DNA from: Angomonas deanei
Taxonomy: Eukaryota > Euglenozoa > Kinetoplastea > Trypanosomatida > Trypanosomatidae
Assembly: GCA_903995115.1 (NCBI GenBank)
Contig: LR877149.1
Location: forward strand, 1,054,001 to 1,118,000
Direction: 5' to 3'
Length of the DNA stretch: 64,000 bases
Part shown: piece after piece, positions 29,155 through 38,683 of the stretch
Layout: each line of letters opens with the position of its first letter
How positions within the stretch are numbered: position 1 is the stretch's first letter
The notes under the pieces: model-generated
Told to the model about the DNA's origin: nothing
Seen by the model: the letters and a program-made list of their open reading frames with translations, nothing else
Databases searched by the model: none
Made by a program: the position numbers and the translations under genes

Positions 29155-29811
29155 ATGAGACGGTATGGCGTTCTTCCACTAATGGTGACCCTTTGCCGAC
29201 AGTGCTCCTCAAAGAGCAATAAAGGCTTCAAGTCGACGAGCAAGTTCAAACTTTCTCCCTCTGAGGTGAACGAAACCAACGCGCCCAGCGTAAAGGAGCT
29301 CAATGAGATTATTCCTTCCGTTAAAGACCTACACGAACAGCTGCCGTCGGCAAATGAGCTGGAAAGAAAGTATGTGGAGAAGAAACCCGCACCGGAGAAG
29401 TGGAAACCAGAGGATGAGTCTTCGCACCCTATATTCTCCAAAACGACCGATCCTTTCGAGGACTTGCTAGACGCCCCAAAGGAAGACAACAAGCCCGCGC
29501 CGGAGCACTTGCTGCTGGCGTATAGGGCGCTGCTGTACGGTACGTTCTACGCCTTGGTGGGTTTCTTCATTACAGTGGTGATTGCCATGTACTCCTGCGG
29601 CTACTCTAGTCTGGCGGAACTGATGGCTGGTGTGCGGGGGAAGGCGTCCCGCGATGAGGTCAGGTTGATCGAGCGGTCCAAGGAGGACAGTGGCCAAGAG
29701 GAGGTGGTACACTACACGATTGACCTCTCCAATCCCGCGGAGGCCTTGAAGGAGGCTAGGCTGATTTGGGACAATGTCGTCCGAATGTCTAACTCTGATG
29801 AATCCGATTAA
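29155..29811 (+). CDS. TMEM242-like mitochondrial membrane protein (tentative)
   Basis: A 218-residue protein starting at the ATG at 29155. The N-terminus (MRRYGVLPLMVTLCRQCSSK) looks like a mitochondrial presequence. Residues 43-72 contain three imperfect repeats of about ten residues (PSVKELNEI, PSVKDLHEQL, PSANELERK). One membrane helix spans about 126-150. The segment LLAYRALLYGTFYALVGFF ending CGYSSLAEL resembles the second half of TMEM242 ('LALRALGWGSLYAW.G...' then 'GV.S..'). TMEM242 helps assemble the ATP synthase c-ring in mammals. The gene lies directly behind the subunit c gene, which makes the match more attractive, although neighbours in kinetoplastids often have unrelated roles. 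Confidence 0.45.
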   Translation: MRRYGVLPLMVTLCRQCSSKSNKGFKSTSKFKLSPSEVNETNAPSVKELNEIIPSVKDLHEQLPSANELERKYVEKKPAPEKWKPEDESSHPIFSKTTDPFEDLLDAPKEDNKPAPEHLLLAYRALLYGTFYALVGFFITVVIAMYSCGYSSLAELMAGVRGKASRDEVRLIERSKEDSGQEEVVHYTIDLSNPAEALKEARLIWDNVVRMSNSDESD

Positions 29812-29960
29812 CACATGACGTATTCTTACTATTTTTCGTTGTACTGTGTGTGTATGTGTGTTTGTCTGTATCTGTTGTACTTTTTACGTGTCAGAGTATG
29901 TATTATTTCTTCTCTCCCTATTTTTATTCGGTATTGATTAGCCTCCGTAATAGTCTCCAA

Positions 29961-30800
29961 ATGAGCCAAACCGCGCCGCATAACCTTTCCAAGGTGAAAC
30001 ATATTGTGATGGTGCTGAGTGGCAAAGGTGGGGTCGGCAAGTCTACCGTGGCATGCCAGCTGGCGCTCACACTGGCCCTGCGGCACCACAAGAAGGTTGG
30101 TCTGCTAGACGTGGATATTTGCGGTCCAAGTGTCCCGAGAATATGCGGACTAGGCAATTGCGATGTGTACAAGGGTCCCACCGGCTGGCGGCCCGTCTCC
30201 TTCAAGGAACATCATAAGTTAGACGGTGAAGGGGACGTGAAGGTGATGTCGATTGCCTACCTCCTTCCCAGCGAGAATGACGCCGTGGTGTGGCGGGGTC
30301 CCAAAAAGGACGCCATTATAAAACAATTTATTAATGAGGTGGAGTGGGGTGAACTGGACTTTCTGATTGTGGACACCCCGCCGGGTACGAGCGATGAGCA
30401 CTTGACACTGTGTGAGACGCTGAAGGGCCCCCACCTCGCCGGGGCGGTTATTGTGACCACGCCGCAGTCTGTGTCAACCGACGACGTTCGCAAGGAACTC
30501 TCGCTCTGCTACAAGCTGGAAGTGCGTTGCTTGGGTATTGTGGAGAACATGTCTGGGTTTGTCTGCCCCCACTGCGAGGAGTGCACGGACATTTTTCACT
30601 CTGGCGGAGGAGAAAAGTTAGCCCAGCAGTACGAGGTGCCCTTCTTGGGTAATATACCGATTGACCCAACCTTGTCCCTCTGCGAGGACAACGGAGAGGC
30701 CTTCTGTGGTAAGGAGGGTGGTAAGACAGATAAGTGTCTGGTGGCCATCATTGAAAACATTGTCCAACAGGTGGAGCGTGCCAAGGAGGTGGTCGCCTGA
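29961..30800 (+). CDS. Cytosolic Fe-S scaffold ATPase NUBP2/Cfd1
   Basis: A P-loop ATPase of the Mrp/NBP35 family, 279 residues, that assembles 4Fe-4S clusters in the cytosol. The deviant Walker A motif GKGGVGKST is at 21-29. The motifs DVDICGPSVPR and VDTPPGTSDEH follow. The bridging-cluster motif C202-P-H-C205 lies in FVCPHCEECTDIFHSGGGE, which matches Cfd1 'CPHC.ECT..FS.GGGE'. The four-Cys N-terminal ferredoxin-like motif of NBP35/NUBP1 is absent, so this is NUBP2/Cfd1 and not NUBP1. The start at 29961 gives the usual short N-terminus; the frame upstream is open but hydrophobic and reads as UTR. Confidence 0.9.
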   Translation: MSQTAPHNLSKVKHIVMVLSGKGGVGKSTVACQLALTLALRHHKKVGLLDVDICGPSVPRICGLGNCDVYKGPTGWRPVSFKEHHKLDGEGDVKVMSIAYLLPSENDAVVWRGPKKDAIIKQFINEVEWGELDFLIVDTPPGTSDEHLTLCETLKGPHLAGAVIVTTPQSVSTDDVRKELSLCYKLEVRCLGIVENMSGFVCPHCEECTDIFHSGGGEKLAQQYEVPFLGNIPIDPTLSLCEDNGEAFCGKEGGKTDKCLVAIIENIVQQVERAKEVVA

Positions 30801-31051
30801 GTGACAGGTCCGCCGATTGATTATATATTTTCATTCTTTTAATGTCAACGCAGCGTTTTCATTATAACTATTATTATTACTACGACTGCTTGCTTTCGCA
30901 GTGCTCATATCGTCCGTTTTAACCGTCGACTTGTCGCTGGCAACGGCTACTCTTGTTCTTTTCTCCCGCTGTGACCCCCATGTTGGTGTGATCCCCTCTC
31001 CCCCCTCACGTTTTCACTCTTTTAGGGAAATAACAATTCTTCTCCTTTTCG

Positions 31052-32503
31052 ATGAAACAGTCGAATAAAAATAAAAAGTTTAGGGTGTTCCTCCGCAAAG
31101 CGCCGCGGGATTGTGTGCATCTTGTCCTGACGATCAACTACTCCGGCGCATCCTTCCGAGGACTCCAGATACAGACCCATGCCCCCACGCACCACACCGT
31201 GGAGGGTGTGCTGCTTCAGGCCATGAAAGATGTGGGACTGATTGACCAAATCTCGAAAGGCACCATTGCTGGAGATGACCACCACCTCGGTCGCAGCTGC
31301 AGGACCGATCGTGGTGTACACGCGCTCAAGAATGTCGTGGCACTCTTTGCCACGAAGGCGGCGTTTGAAAAGTTGGGAGGGGTGGAAGGCATAAAGGAGA
31401 AACTGAACCACGCGTTACTGCCGCTCGTCCGGGTCGCGCAGGTGACGGTGGTGAGTGCCAACTTCATTCCACGTCAGTGCTGCTCCCGGAGGGTGTACTG
31501 GTACATGATGCCGCTGTACGCCATGGTGGCACCGTGCGATTCGTGGGAGACGCTGTTCAAGGCGCACCCTGACCTCTCCACCGCACTGGACCATTGCGCG
31601 CATGGGACTACTAAAGAGGGGGTTCGTTTCTGGGACATGAATGCCAGCTCTGAGGCGGAATTGTCAAACCCGTCGCTAAAGTTGATTGTAGAGAAGGTGA
31701 ACCAGTGCAACGAACTACTGCAAAAGTACATTGTAGGGTACCACCGCTTTCACAACTTTTCCGTTGACGTGGACAATGTACGGGGTACCGTCAATGCGAA
31801 GGTGATCCACCCGAACGACGGCAAGGCGGCACGGTTCATTCACCGGTGTACGGTGGCACCATTTGTGTATCTCATCCCATCCGATGGGGTCCCACCGTCT
31901 CTGCGGGAGTACCACCTGAGTACGGCATCCAACCCAGAAGAGTTGTCTGGGAGCTCTCCTAGCGTCCTTCCCTATTTAGTGTTTCAAATCGAGGGCACCT
32001 CTTTTTTGTTCAACATGATTCGAAAGATTGTTGGGTGTGTGCTGGCCGTCCTTCGTGGCGTACGGGAGGGGATGATGGAGGAGTCTCTTTCCCCATCGAT
32101 GCGAGTCTCGACGCCGTTGGCCCCTGGACCCTACTTGATGCTGTCCCACTCATTTTTTAAAAACTACGACAGTAATCTGCCGGAGGGTGGCGTGTTCCGG
32201 CCACTGGCACAGGAGTGGGAAGGGGCAGTCGCGGAGGAGACAGAGTCCTTCCGGTGGTCGGTCATCTGCAAGGACATTGTCGGTAGCGACTTGAATCAAC
32301 TCCCACCGCTGGACACGATCCTGCAGGCCCGTGACCACTACTGGAAAGAGAGGCGGCCACACACCGCCGAAGAAGACACCCATCTCCCTGGTGAGGGAGA
32401 AGGAAGAAAAGGCGATCGTGGTGCCGAAAGTGTCGGAGATGACGCTTTTCCTTCGACTGTTGAGGGTGCACAACTGGTCCGCCCGACCGGTGCAACACGG
32501 TGA
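31052..32503 (+). CDS. tRNA pseudouridine synthase of the PUS1 type
   Basis: A TruA-family pseudouridine synthase. The catalytic Asp is D86 in GRSCRTDRGVHAL. The family blocks are INYSGASFRGLQ, FIPRQCCSRRVYWYMMPLYA, the PUS1-type YHRFHNFSVD, and FQIEGTSFLFNMIRKIVG. It isomerises uridines in tRNA and possibly other RNAs. The annotated frame ends at 32503, but its last 50 codons have poor codon bias and a Gly/Glu-rich sequence. From about 32395 a different frame has strongly biased codons and protein-like sequence for another 300 bases. The true C-terminus may therefore lie in that frame after a one-base break near 32380-32400. The core enzyme is unaffected. Confidence 0.85.
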   Translation: MKQSNKNKKFRVFLRKAPRDCVHLVLTINYSGASFRGLQIQTHAPTHHTVEGVLLQAMKDVGLIDQISKGTIAGDDHHLGRSCRTDRGVHALKNVVALFATKAAFEKLGGVEGIKEKLNHALLPLVRVAQVTVVSANFIPRQCCSRRVYWYMMPLYAMVAPCDSWETLFKAHPDLSTALDHCAHGTTKEGVRFWDMNASSEAELSNPSLKLIVEKVNQCNELLQKYIVGYHRFHNFSVDVDNVRGTVNAKVIHPNDGKAARFIHRCTVAPFVYLIPSDGVPPSLREYHLSTASNPEELSGSSPSVLPYLVFQIEGTSFLFNMIRKIVGCVLAVLRGVREGMMEESLSPSMRVSTPLAPGPYLMLSHSFFKNYDSNLPEGGVFRPLAQEWEGAVAEETESFRWSVICKDIVGSDLNQLPPLDTILQARDHYWKERRPHTAEEDTHLPGEGEGRKGDRGAESVGDDAFPSTVEGAQLVRPTGATR

Positions 32504-32730
32504 GAATAGCAAAGCACTCAATGAGGTGAAAAACGGCACCTTACGTGTCAATCCTCTGACGCCCAAAACAACGGAAGAGGCGGAGAAGGTGGGCGTCGTG
32601 GAAGGTTGGCTGTACAGTGGATCACAAGGCAAGACGATTGTCGAGTACGAAAGTGTTTCCATGTCCGATCCGGCGAAGCGATCCAGGCCGTGGGAGGAGG
32701 AAGCGGAAATCGGACACTGGCGAGTAGCAA
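32380..32730 (+). other. Coding-like segment in a shifted frame after PUS1
   Basis: Between the end of the PUS1 frame and the next gene, frame 3 of the window (codons beginning at 32331, 32334 and so on) has no stop until 33173. From about 32400 to 32700 its codons end mostly in G or C, as in real genes here, and give sensible protein (EKEEKAIVVPKVSEM, KTTEEAEKVGVVEGWLYSG, SMSDPAKRSRPWEE). I infer either a displaced C-terminus of PUS1 or a small overlapping gene starting at an internal ATG (32436). Past about 32730 the coding look fades, and a splice acceptor for the next gene ends at 32911, so another frame change or a nearby stop in frame 1 or 2 would be needed. Confidence 0.5.
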
Positions 32731-32879
32731 GCGTTTGCTGTGACGATTTTCGGGTGACGGTCGTGTACTTCCACACTACCCGAGCCTCACACATAACTAA
32801 AAGCACTCCTCGTTTTATTTTATTTTCACCGCGATGGTGGCGACGGATGGAGACACAACTGATATGGACACCCCATTTT

Positions 32880-32911
32880 CCCCATCTTCTCTTTTTATTT
32901 TGTTGTGCCAG
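32880..32911 (+). promoter_or_regulatory. Probable trans-splice acceptor
   Basis: Pyrimidine tract (CCCATCTTCTCTTTTTATTT) then TGTTGTGCCAG, with the AG at 32910-32911 and the ATG of the CxxC protein at 32935. Confidence 0.5.
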
Positions 32912-32934
32912 TGCAAAAAGATTTAGTATAAGAA

Positions 32935-33219
32935 ATGAATTCGTTCCTTTCGAACAAGGGGCCCATGCGAGACTACTACAAGGAGGCCCAGAGAAAAACA
33001 AAGAGTATGCAGTGCCCCCTATGTGGTGGAAAAGGGATGCTCACTTCCAACATGTACGAGGTTGCCCTTCGGATTCCAAAGGTGCAACAGAACGGCGCTA
33101 TCTGTTTGTGTTACCAATGCAAAGAGAATGTCACCCGAGGAGCCCTACCGGGAGACAAAATGTGGATGTGTAGTAATTGCGAGATTGTGTTGTGCCCCAC
33201 TTGTCAACGAACGCAGTGA
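32935..33219 (+). CDS. Small CxxC zinc-binding-type protein
   Basis: A 94-residue protein with four Cys pairs: C27-C30 (CPLCGGKG), C58/C60-C63 (CLCYQC), C79-C82 (CSNC) and C87-C90 (CPTC). Two zinc sites of the ribbon or treble-clef kind are likely. The first 25 residues are charged and helical. No signal or membrane segment is seen. I do not recognise the family; DnaJ-type or zinc-ribbon assembly factors have similar spacing, but the identity is open. The ATG at 32935 follows a good splice acceptor, and codon bias is normal. Confidence 0.65.
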   Translation: MNSFLSNKGPMRDYYKEAQRKTKSMQCPLCGGKGMLTSNMYEVALRIPKVQQNGAICLCYQCKENVTRGALPGDKMWMCSNCEIVLCPTCQRTQ

Positions 33220-33407
33220 ACCCTGAGAACTACCATCAGTGAGGAGGGTGCTATGTTGTCACAGTGATTTTTACTACTCTTTATTGCGTTGCTGTTTCAT
33301 TTCCCTATTAACGAGCTTTCATCTTTTAGTTACGCCAGCCCCTTCTTTTCCACGTTTTTAACCCGTTAAAGTATCTTTATGTAAGGCCAACCATAATAAT
33401 AATAATA

Positions 33408-34632
33408 ATGCATAAACGCTACGTCTCAAAAAACTTGGAAAAGTGGGTCCACAATGCGGAGAAACTTGTGCCCGGTATGATCACAAATGCAGTATCTGGG
33501 GGTGAGGAGAAAACAGGGTTTCTTATTATTAATGCTGGCTGCAATTCCATCTCTCCCTACAAGGTGAAGCAAGCCCTAACGGGAGGCCGGTTGTATCGGT
33601 TCCACAACTGGCAAGGTGCTTTACTTTCAGACCGACATCCCCTTTATTCTGGTGGATGCGCCGCTATTGAGCAGTGCGAAGTGTACAGCCATGCCGGTAG
33701 AAAGGGAGGCAGTTACATTTACCGTCACTCTCCTACCAGTCGCGCAAGAGAAAAACAGTGGAACCTCGAACCAAGGTTGTCCCTATCTGGCGATGGTACC
33801 GTGCAATACTCGCTACGTGATGGAACACACCCAAGTGCCATTCCAGAAGGATGTGATTGGGCAAGATTTATTCTTTTCCAGCAATGAAACCATCAGCAGT
33901 GGGGTATCTGGTCCGGGCCCTCGCACTATTGTGAGTGAACCCATCCGGGAAGTGCCAGGACTATATTGGGTGGCGGACTTTGTGACGCAAGAGGAGCACG
34001 ATAGAATCCTTTCGCACTTTCGGGGGTCGATTGACAATGGAACCCTAACACCAGAGCAGTTGGCGCGTCGCACCGTGCTTCATTTTAACCGCAGATTTAT
34101 CTACGGTGTCAATCAACTAGGCGCGGTTGGGGAGGATGTGAATGAAAACCCACCCTTCTACACCTGGATGCGCGACCGACTTCAAAATACGGACGCTGGC
34201 GTCGAGATTGTGGGCGAGTACCCTTTTGAGAAGGGCACCTTCACTTGCGATCAGCTGACGGTGAACCTGTACGATTATAGCAAGTCGCGTGTGAGTGGGA
34301 TTGCCCCTCACGTGGACGCACACGCCCCCTTTGAGGACTGTATCCTCATTGTCTCGCTTGGCTCGGGGACAGTGATGGACTTTTCGCACGAGAACGACGC
34401 ACAGTCAAGACGACCGCACCGTATGGGGTGTACATGGCGCCGCGCTCACTCGTCATCATTAGTGGCGAGGCGAGGTACAATTGGATGCACTGTATTGCGG
34501 AGACGAAAAACAGACATTTTGTCCGAGTTTGTCCCCAAACTAGAAAGAGGGTATCGTGTGAGTCTTACGTGGCGCAAAGGACGAACGACCGCGCAACAAA
34601 AAGAGTACGTGTCCTTATCCATTGCTCTGTGA
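33408..34632 (+). pseudogene. ALKBH8-like 2-oxoglutarate oxygenase with three frame breaks
   Basis: An AlkB-family Fe(II)/2-oxoglutarate dioxygenase most like ALKBH8, which oxidises wobble-uridine modifications in tRNA. The first part (from ATG 33408: ...VHNAEKLVPGM, TGFLIINAGC) is followed after a frame change near 33615 by the main frame. That frame carries ILVDAPLLSS, VLHFNRRFIYGVNQLG, and the iron-binding HVDAHAPFEDCILIVSLGSG. A second change near 34395 leads into APYGVYMAPRSLVIISGEAR and YNWMHCIAET, and a third near 34507, at five A residues, returns to LERGYRVSLTWRK. All expected active-site motifs survive in one frame or another. So this is either a recently damaged gene or a functional gene with sequencing errors. 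I label it pseudogene only because the sequence as given cannot encode the whole protein. Confidence 0.7.
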
Positions 34633-34761
34633 TGGGGAGGAGGGGTAGGCCGCCGCGCGACTCTTTCGCCAGCTGCACCGCATCAAAAAAAAAAAAAAAA
34701 AAGCATGCCACAATAATGAAATCATTTCCCTCTCTTTAAAGTGGGTTTGCCTTCTCACTCT

Positions 34762-34797
34762 TTCGCCCTCACCCCCTCCTCCCCTTTTTTTTTTCAG
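34762..34797 (+). promoter_or_regulatory. Probable trans-splice acceptor of RET2
   Basis: A long C/T tract with ten T residues ends in TTTTCAG at 34797. The RET2 ATG is at 34868. Confidence 0.5.
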
Positions 34798-34867
34798 CTT
34801 CGGGTAGAACACCACCACTAGAAAAAGACACACAGATTACATCACAGAATATAACATCACTTTATAG

Positions 34868-36307
34868 ATGCTGACAAGCAGTTCACTTCGTCTAGTACCC
34901 TTTCGCCCGTCCATGCGACGCTTAGCGGCGGTGCAAGCGCCCGCGACCTTTCAAGCGTCGGACAACCACTTCAAGTCGTGGGGGGAAGCGATACTGGTAG
35001 AAAACAACAAACGAATAGGGCCGGAGCACATGTTTTACACGGCGACCAAAGCGGTGCTGCAACTGCAAAACTTGGCAGATAAGTGGACACCCGACGCAAA
35101 GATTTTCTGCTGTGGGTCCATGGTGACGCATGGACAGATGGAGTGGGGTAGTGATTTGGATTTGGCGTGTATTTTTGACGATCCATACCCCCCGCACATT
35201 GTGCAATCCAAGCGTACGGAGAAGCTGTTTAGTGTGATGAAGCGATACATGCCGCACTACTTGCGGTCCCAACTCGTGAGTCTTGTCGAGGCCCGTACCC
35301 CCGTCGTTCAACTCAAGAGCTGCAACGAGGAGAAGGTGGCGCGTGCCCGCTATGTGCCGCTGAGTGAGGAGGAGGACCGTATATCCCGAACGGCCCTGTT
35401 GGACATTCGCAATCGCACCCTCGTCGACGCCGATCTGGAGTACCTCTCTGAAAAGTTAGGCCACGACGCCGTGGAGGGGATGTGGGTGGAGCGGACGACG
35501 TATGGCTGTCGGTTGGCCATCCAGTGCACTACGAGGGAAGACGCCATCGAGGCCATCGGTCTTTTCCCCGATGGTAAGATCATGACGAGGGGCATGCGAG
35601 AGGATTACACGCGCGACGTGCTGGACCCCCGTTTTGTGCCGGAAATGTTCCTCTACAAGTGGGATATCTCTTTTGTGGCGTACGGCGTGAAGAACAGTTA
35701 TCTGCTGCGGCACTACTTGGAAAAAGGCCCCTCCGCCGCGCGTCACGCTGCCATGTGTGTGAAGGCGTGGGGGAAGGCGACCGGCATTGGACAAGGCACT
35801 GCCGCCATGCTGACCTCCTACGCCGTGACTGTGATGTTTGTGCACTATTTGCTGGCGACACAGCAGGTGGCGTGGGTGGACCCGTGGTCGTTGCCGCATC
35901 CCGCGCACCTTCCGCGTTACCCAGATTTTCTCCCCCTCAATGACTGCGATCCGGTGGAATTAGGGAAGCTGGTCTATGGGTTCTTTGCGTACTATGGAAG
36001 CCATTTTAACTATGAGCAAAACATCATCAGCCTCAGTCGCAACCGCGTGACGCAACGGTCGGATATTGGGTGGAACTTCCCAGGAAACAAGCGGGGCACC
36101 TTTTCCTACATCTTGGGGATTGAAGACCCCTACGAGGATGTCGGGATCGGAGGACTGAATCTCGGTCGTCATCTTCACCCTGCCAAATTCCAACAAGTAC
36201 GTCAAGAGTTCTTTAGAGCCGCACAAACGATGGAGCGCTGTATCCCTACCAACGCACCAGACAATACGATCATTGGTATAAAGCGAGAAGACTTTCGACG
36301 GCGCTAA
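34868..36307 (+). CDS. RET2: RNA-editing 3' terminal uridylyltransferase 2
   Basis: A mitochondrial TUTase that adds U residues at insertion sites within the editing core complex (editosome). At 479 residues it is near the T. brucei RET2 length. The signature [19 protein letters not shown] gives D96 and D98; the third carboxylate D266 lies in [19 protein letters not shown]. These fit the known RET2 triad (97, 99, 267 in T. brucei). Between them, about 145-245, sits the RET2-type middle-domain insertion. The C-terminal nucleotide-binding domain follows ([37 protein letters not shown]). The N-terminus has basic residues and Ser/Thr as in a mitochondrial presequence. MEAT1 is the closest alternative, but it lacks this middle domain. 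Confidence 0.85.
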   Translation: MLTSSSLRLVPFRPSMRRLAAVQAPATFQASDNHFKSWGEAILVENNKRIGPEHMFYTATKAVLQLQNLADKWTPDAKIFCCGSMVTHGQMEWGSDLDLACIFDDPYPPHIVQSKRTEKLFSVMKRYMPHYLRSQLVSLVEARTPVVQLKSCNEEKVARARYVPLSEEEDRISRTALLDIRNRTLVDADLEYLSEKLGHDAVEGMWVERTTYGCRLAIQCTTREDAIEAIGLFPDGKIMTRGMREDYTRDVLDPRFVPEMFLYKWDISFVAYGVKNSYLLRHYLEKGPSAARHAAMCVKAWGKATGIGQGTAAMLTSYAVTVMFVHYLLATQQVAWVDPWSLPHPAHLPRYPDFLPLNDCDPVELGKLVYGFFAYYGSHFNYEQNIISLSRNRVTQRSDIGWNFPGNKRGTFSYILGIEDPYEDVGIGGLNLGRHLHPAKFQQVRQEFFRAAQTMERCIPTNAPDNTIIGIKREDFRRR

Positions 36308-36500
36308 ACGGCCCTTCTCCTTTGTTGGACATTCCTGTTCTGTTACATTATTATTATTATACTATTATCTGGGTTTTACTAACATTCTGGGTGTTTGTTA
36401 CCACGTTGGCTGCGGTTTACGTTCGTACTGAATGGCATTCATAACAACCTCTCTCTTTTGAAACCTACAAAGAAATATAGTGTACTTATACAGTGTGATC

Positions 36501-38537
36501 ATGATTAGATCCTTGGAGGAGCGGGAACGGTATGCGAGGGAAAAGTATGACTCTGCCAAGTTAGCCAAATCCGAAACAAAGGACCAAATACGGGATGCCC
36601 TGTTGTGCTTAGAGGAGGCATTGGATGCCAAGCCCACTCACGTTGCAGCTCTGCAACTAAAGTCCTCCCTTCTGGGAAAACTAAAAATGTATAAAGCGGC
36701 GGTGCAGGTGATCTCTTTCGCCATTCAGATAGAAACCCTCAATAATGATCTTCACAAGCAGTCCACCCTCTACGAACTGCGCGGCTCCTTCTTTACAAGG
36801 ATCCGGGAGTTTGACGCTGCACTGCTCGACTACAATAAGGCGGCACAGTTGGACCCAGAGAACGCAACATTGCTCTACGATATTGGTAATGTGTACTTTC
36901 TCTCCGGAAACTACTCCGTCGCCCCATTCTTCTTCACGGCGTCGTTGAGCGAGAACCTCTCCTCCAAGCTGAGTCAGACACACCGGTGCAAGGCGTACAT
37001 GCTGCTGGGCTGCTGCCGCTTGTCGACAAAGGAGTATAGTTTAGCCATTACGGCCTTGTCCAAGTCCATAGAGGTGACCGACTCGGCAGCCGTACACAAC
37101 TTGCAGGGAGTCTCCTTGTTCCTGTCGGGGGATAAACAGAGAGCGTCGGACGAGTTCCAACGCGCCCTAGAGCTAGACCCCGCCGTGTCGGCGTATCATT
37201 GTAATCGAGGGGTGTGCTGCTTTCTGCTCAAGAACACCGAAGATGCCTTGATGAACTTTAGTAATGCCATCCTCAACCACCCCTCTCGGGATGAGGTCCT
37301 ACTGTGGTACAGGGGGGTTGCCCAGCTCGTGTGTGACGCCCTGTCGCAGGCTCACGTCGACCTGGACGAGTCCATCTCCCTCTCCCCGCTTCCGGAGTTT
37401 TTGCTCACCAAGGCTCTTGTGTATTTCGCTGAGGGAAACTTTTCGGCTTGCCAGACCTTTGCGAAAGAAGCGCTTGATGCGTCGTGTGGAGACGGTGGGA
37501 AAAATATGGTAGAATATAGGGCCACCTTCTTACTGGGTGTACTGGCCCACACGGAGGAGCGCTGGTACGATGCACTGGACTGCTACCTTGCTGCGGTTAA
37601 AGGGGACAGTTCCCTACGGTGTGCGTATTACCTGGTTGGTTTGGTGTACTTCAAACTGAAAAATTACGATGTAGCCATCAAATACTTTGATATTTGTATT
37701 TCCATTTCACCAGAAATTCCCCTGTATTATTTACACAAGGGGGTGGCACAAGTTCTGTCGGGCAATCCTTATGGTGGGCTACAGGCGTTCAAGACGCTGC
37801 AGCACGACAAAAAGTTGCCCTACGACATTGTGTGCTATGTGCGCTCTAGGGCGCTACTTGAACTAAATCAACACGAGGAAGCACTGGAGTGGGTGAATCA
37901 GGCCATCGAACTGGAAAGTGGGCAGCACCAGTACTATCTCAGCCGAGCTGAAATATTGTTCAACCTCGACCGCTTTGAGGCCTGTGTAGAGGACATCCAG
38001 AGTGTAGAGCGGCTGAATGACAAGGTCGGGGAGGCGTATTACCTGAAGGGACGAGCCTACCAGGCACGTGGTCTGTTCTCCGAGGCACTGGAGGCATTCA
38101 ACAAGGCACGGGACTGCTCGCCCGTCCTCTCCGACACCCCTGCGTTTTGCTACAGCGTCGCGGTCGTGTTGAGCTGCAAGTTACTCTGGACCGACGCCCT
38201 CGATGCCATTAACCGTGCGATTCGTCTCTCACCTACGACCAAAATGAACTACCTGCATGAACGAGCCAAGATTTATCAAGTGCTGCGGAAAACCACCCTG
38301 GCAGTTAACGATTTCACTGCGGTACTCGAACAGCAGCCGAACAACTTCAACGCCCTCCTCCGCCGGGCCTTCGCGTTACGGGACGAGGGCAGGTACGACG
38401 AAGCCTCCTTAGACCTCAAGAGAGCCCAGGCACTGGAACCAGGGAGCCACTTTGAGGAGTTTGTGAGGGATCACTTCTTCTCCGCCGAGTGCTTCGACCT
38501 CTGCATGCCAGGCACCGAGGATCCCGACCCCATGTAA
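36501..38537 (+). CDS. Tetratricopeptide-repeat protein
   Basis: A 678-residue protein built of at least a dozen 34-residue TPR units, from about residue 25 to 650. Clear examples are LYELRGSFFTRIREFDAALLDYNKAAQLDPENA, AVHNLQGVSLF followed by RALELDPAVS, and NALLRRAFALRDEGRYDEAS followed by RAQALEPGS. The start is the ATG at 36501. No catalytic domain, signal peptide or membrane segment is visible. TPR arrays bind partner peptides in complexes such as intraflagellar transport, the anaphase-promoting complex and chaperone systems, but nothing here selects one. The end is short and acidic. Confidence 0.75.
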   Translation: MIRSLEERERYAREKYDSAKLAKSETKDQIRDALLCLEEALDAKPTHVAALQLKSSLLGKLKMYKAAVQVISFAIQIETLNNDLHKQSTLYELRGSFFTRIREFDAALLDYNKAAQLDPENATLLYDIGNVYFLSGNYSVAPFFFTASLSENLSSKLSQTHRCKAYMLLGCCRLSTKEYSLAITALSKSIEVTDSAAVHNLQGVSLFLSGDKQRASDEFQRALELDPAVSAYHCNRGVCCFLLKNTEDALMNFSNAILNHPSRDEVLLWYRGVAQLVCDALSQAHVDLDESISLSPLPEFLLTKALVYFAEGNFSACQTFAKEALDASCGDGGKNMVEYRATFLLGVLAHTEERWYDALDCYLAAVKGDSSLRCAYYLVGLVYFKLKNYDVAIKYFDICISISPEIPLYYLHKGVAQVLSGNPYGGLQAFKTLQHDKKLPYDIVCYVRSRALLELNQHEEALEWVNQAIELESGQHQYYLSRAEILFNLDRFEACVEDIQSVERLNDKVGEAYYLKGRAYQARGLFSEALEAFNKARDCSPVLSDTPAFCYSVAVVLSCKLLWTDALDAINRAIRLSPTTKMNYLHERAKIYQVLRKTTLAVNDFTAVLEQQPNNFNALLRRAFALRDEGRYDEASLDLKRAQALEPGSHFEEFVRDHFFSAECFDLCMPGTEDPDPM

Positions 38538-38632
38538 ACTGTAAATTAATGCGTACACAAAGAAACGGAGGTAAGTTTTTGTAGTAGTGGAAACTAGACT
38601 ATCCCTTACGAGGTTATTGCGTCTGCTTTATA

Positions 38633-38681
38633 CCCCCCCCCTTTTTTTTTTCCTCCTTTTTTGTATCTTACTCCTATTTAG
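38633..38681 (+). promoter_or_regulatory. Probable trans-splice acceptor two bases before ATG
   Basis: Eight or more C residues, then ten T residues and a mixed pyrimidine stretch ending in TATTTAG at 38681. The ATG is at 38684, leaving a possible encoded 5' UTR of only two bases. Confidence 0.5.
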
Positions 38682-38683
38682 AA

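Noticed and set aside
32150-33001. 283-codon minus-strand frame
   Set aside because: Overlaps PUS1 and the next gene, reads through the pyrimidine tract, and no other gene in the window is on the minus strand.
33388-33407. ATAATAATAAT repeat just before the ALKBH8-like gene
   Set aside because: A short simple-sequence run; similar ATT/AAT runs occur in many spacers here and carry no further signal.
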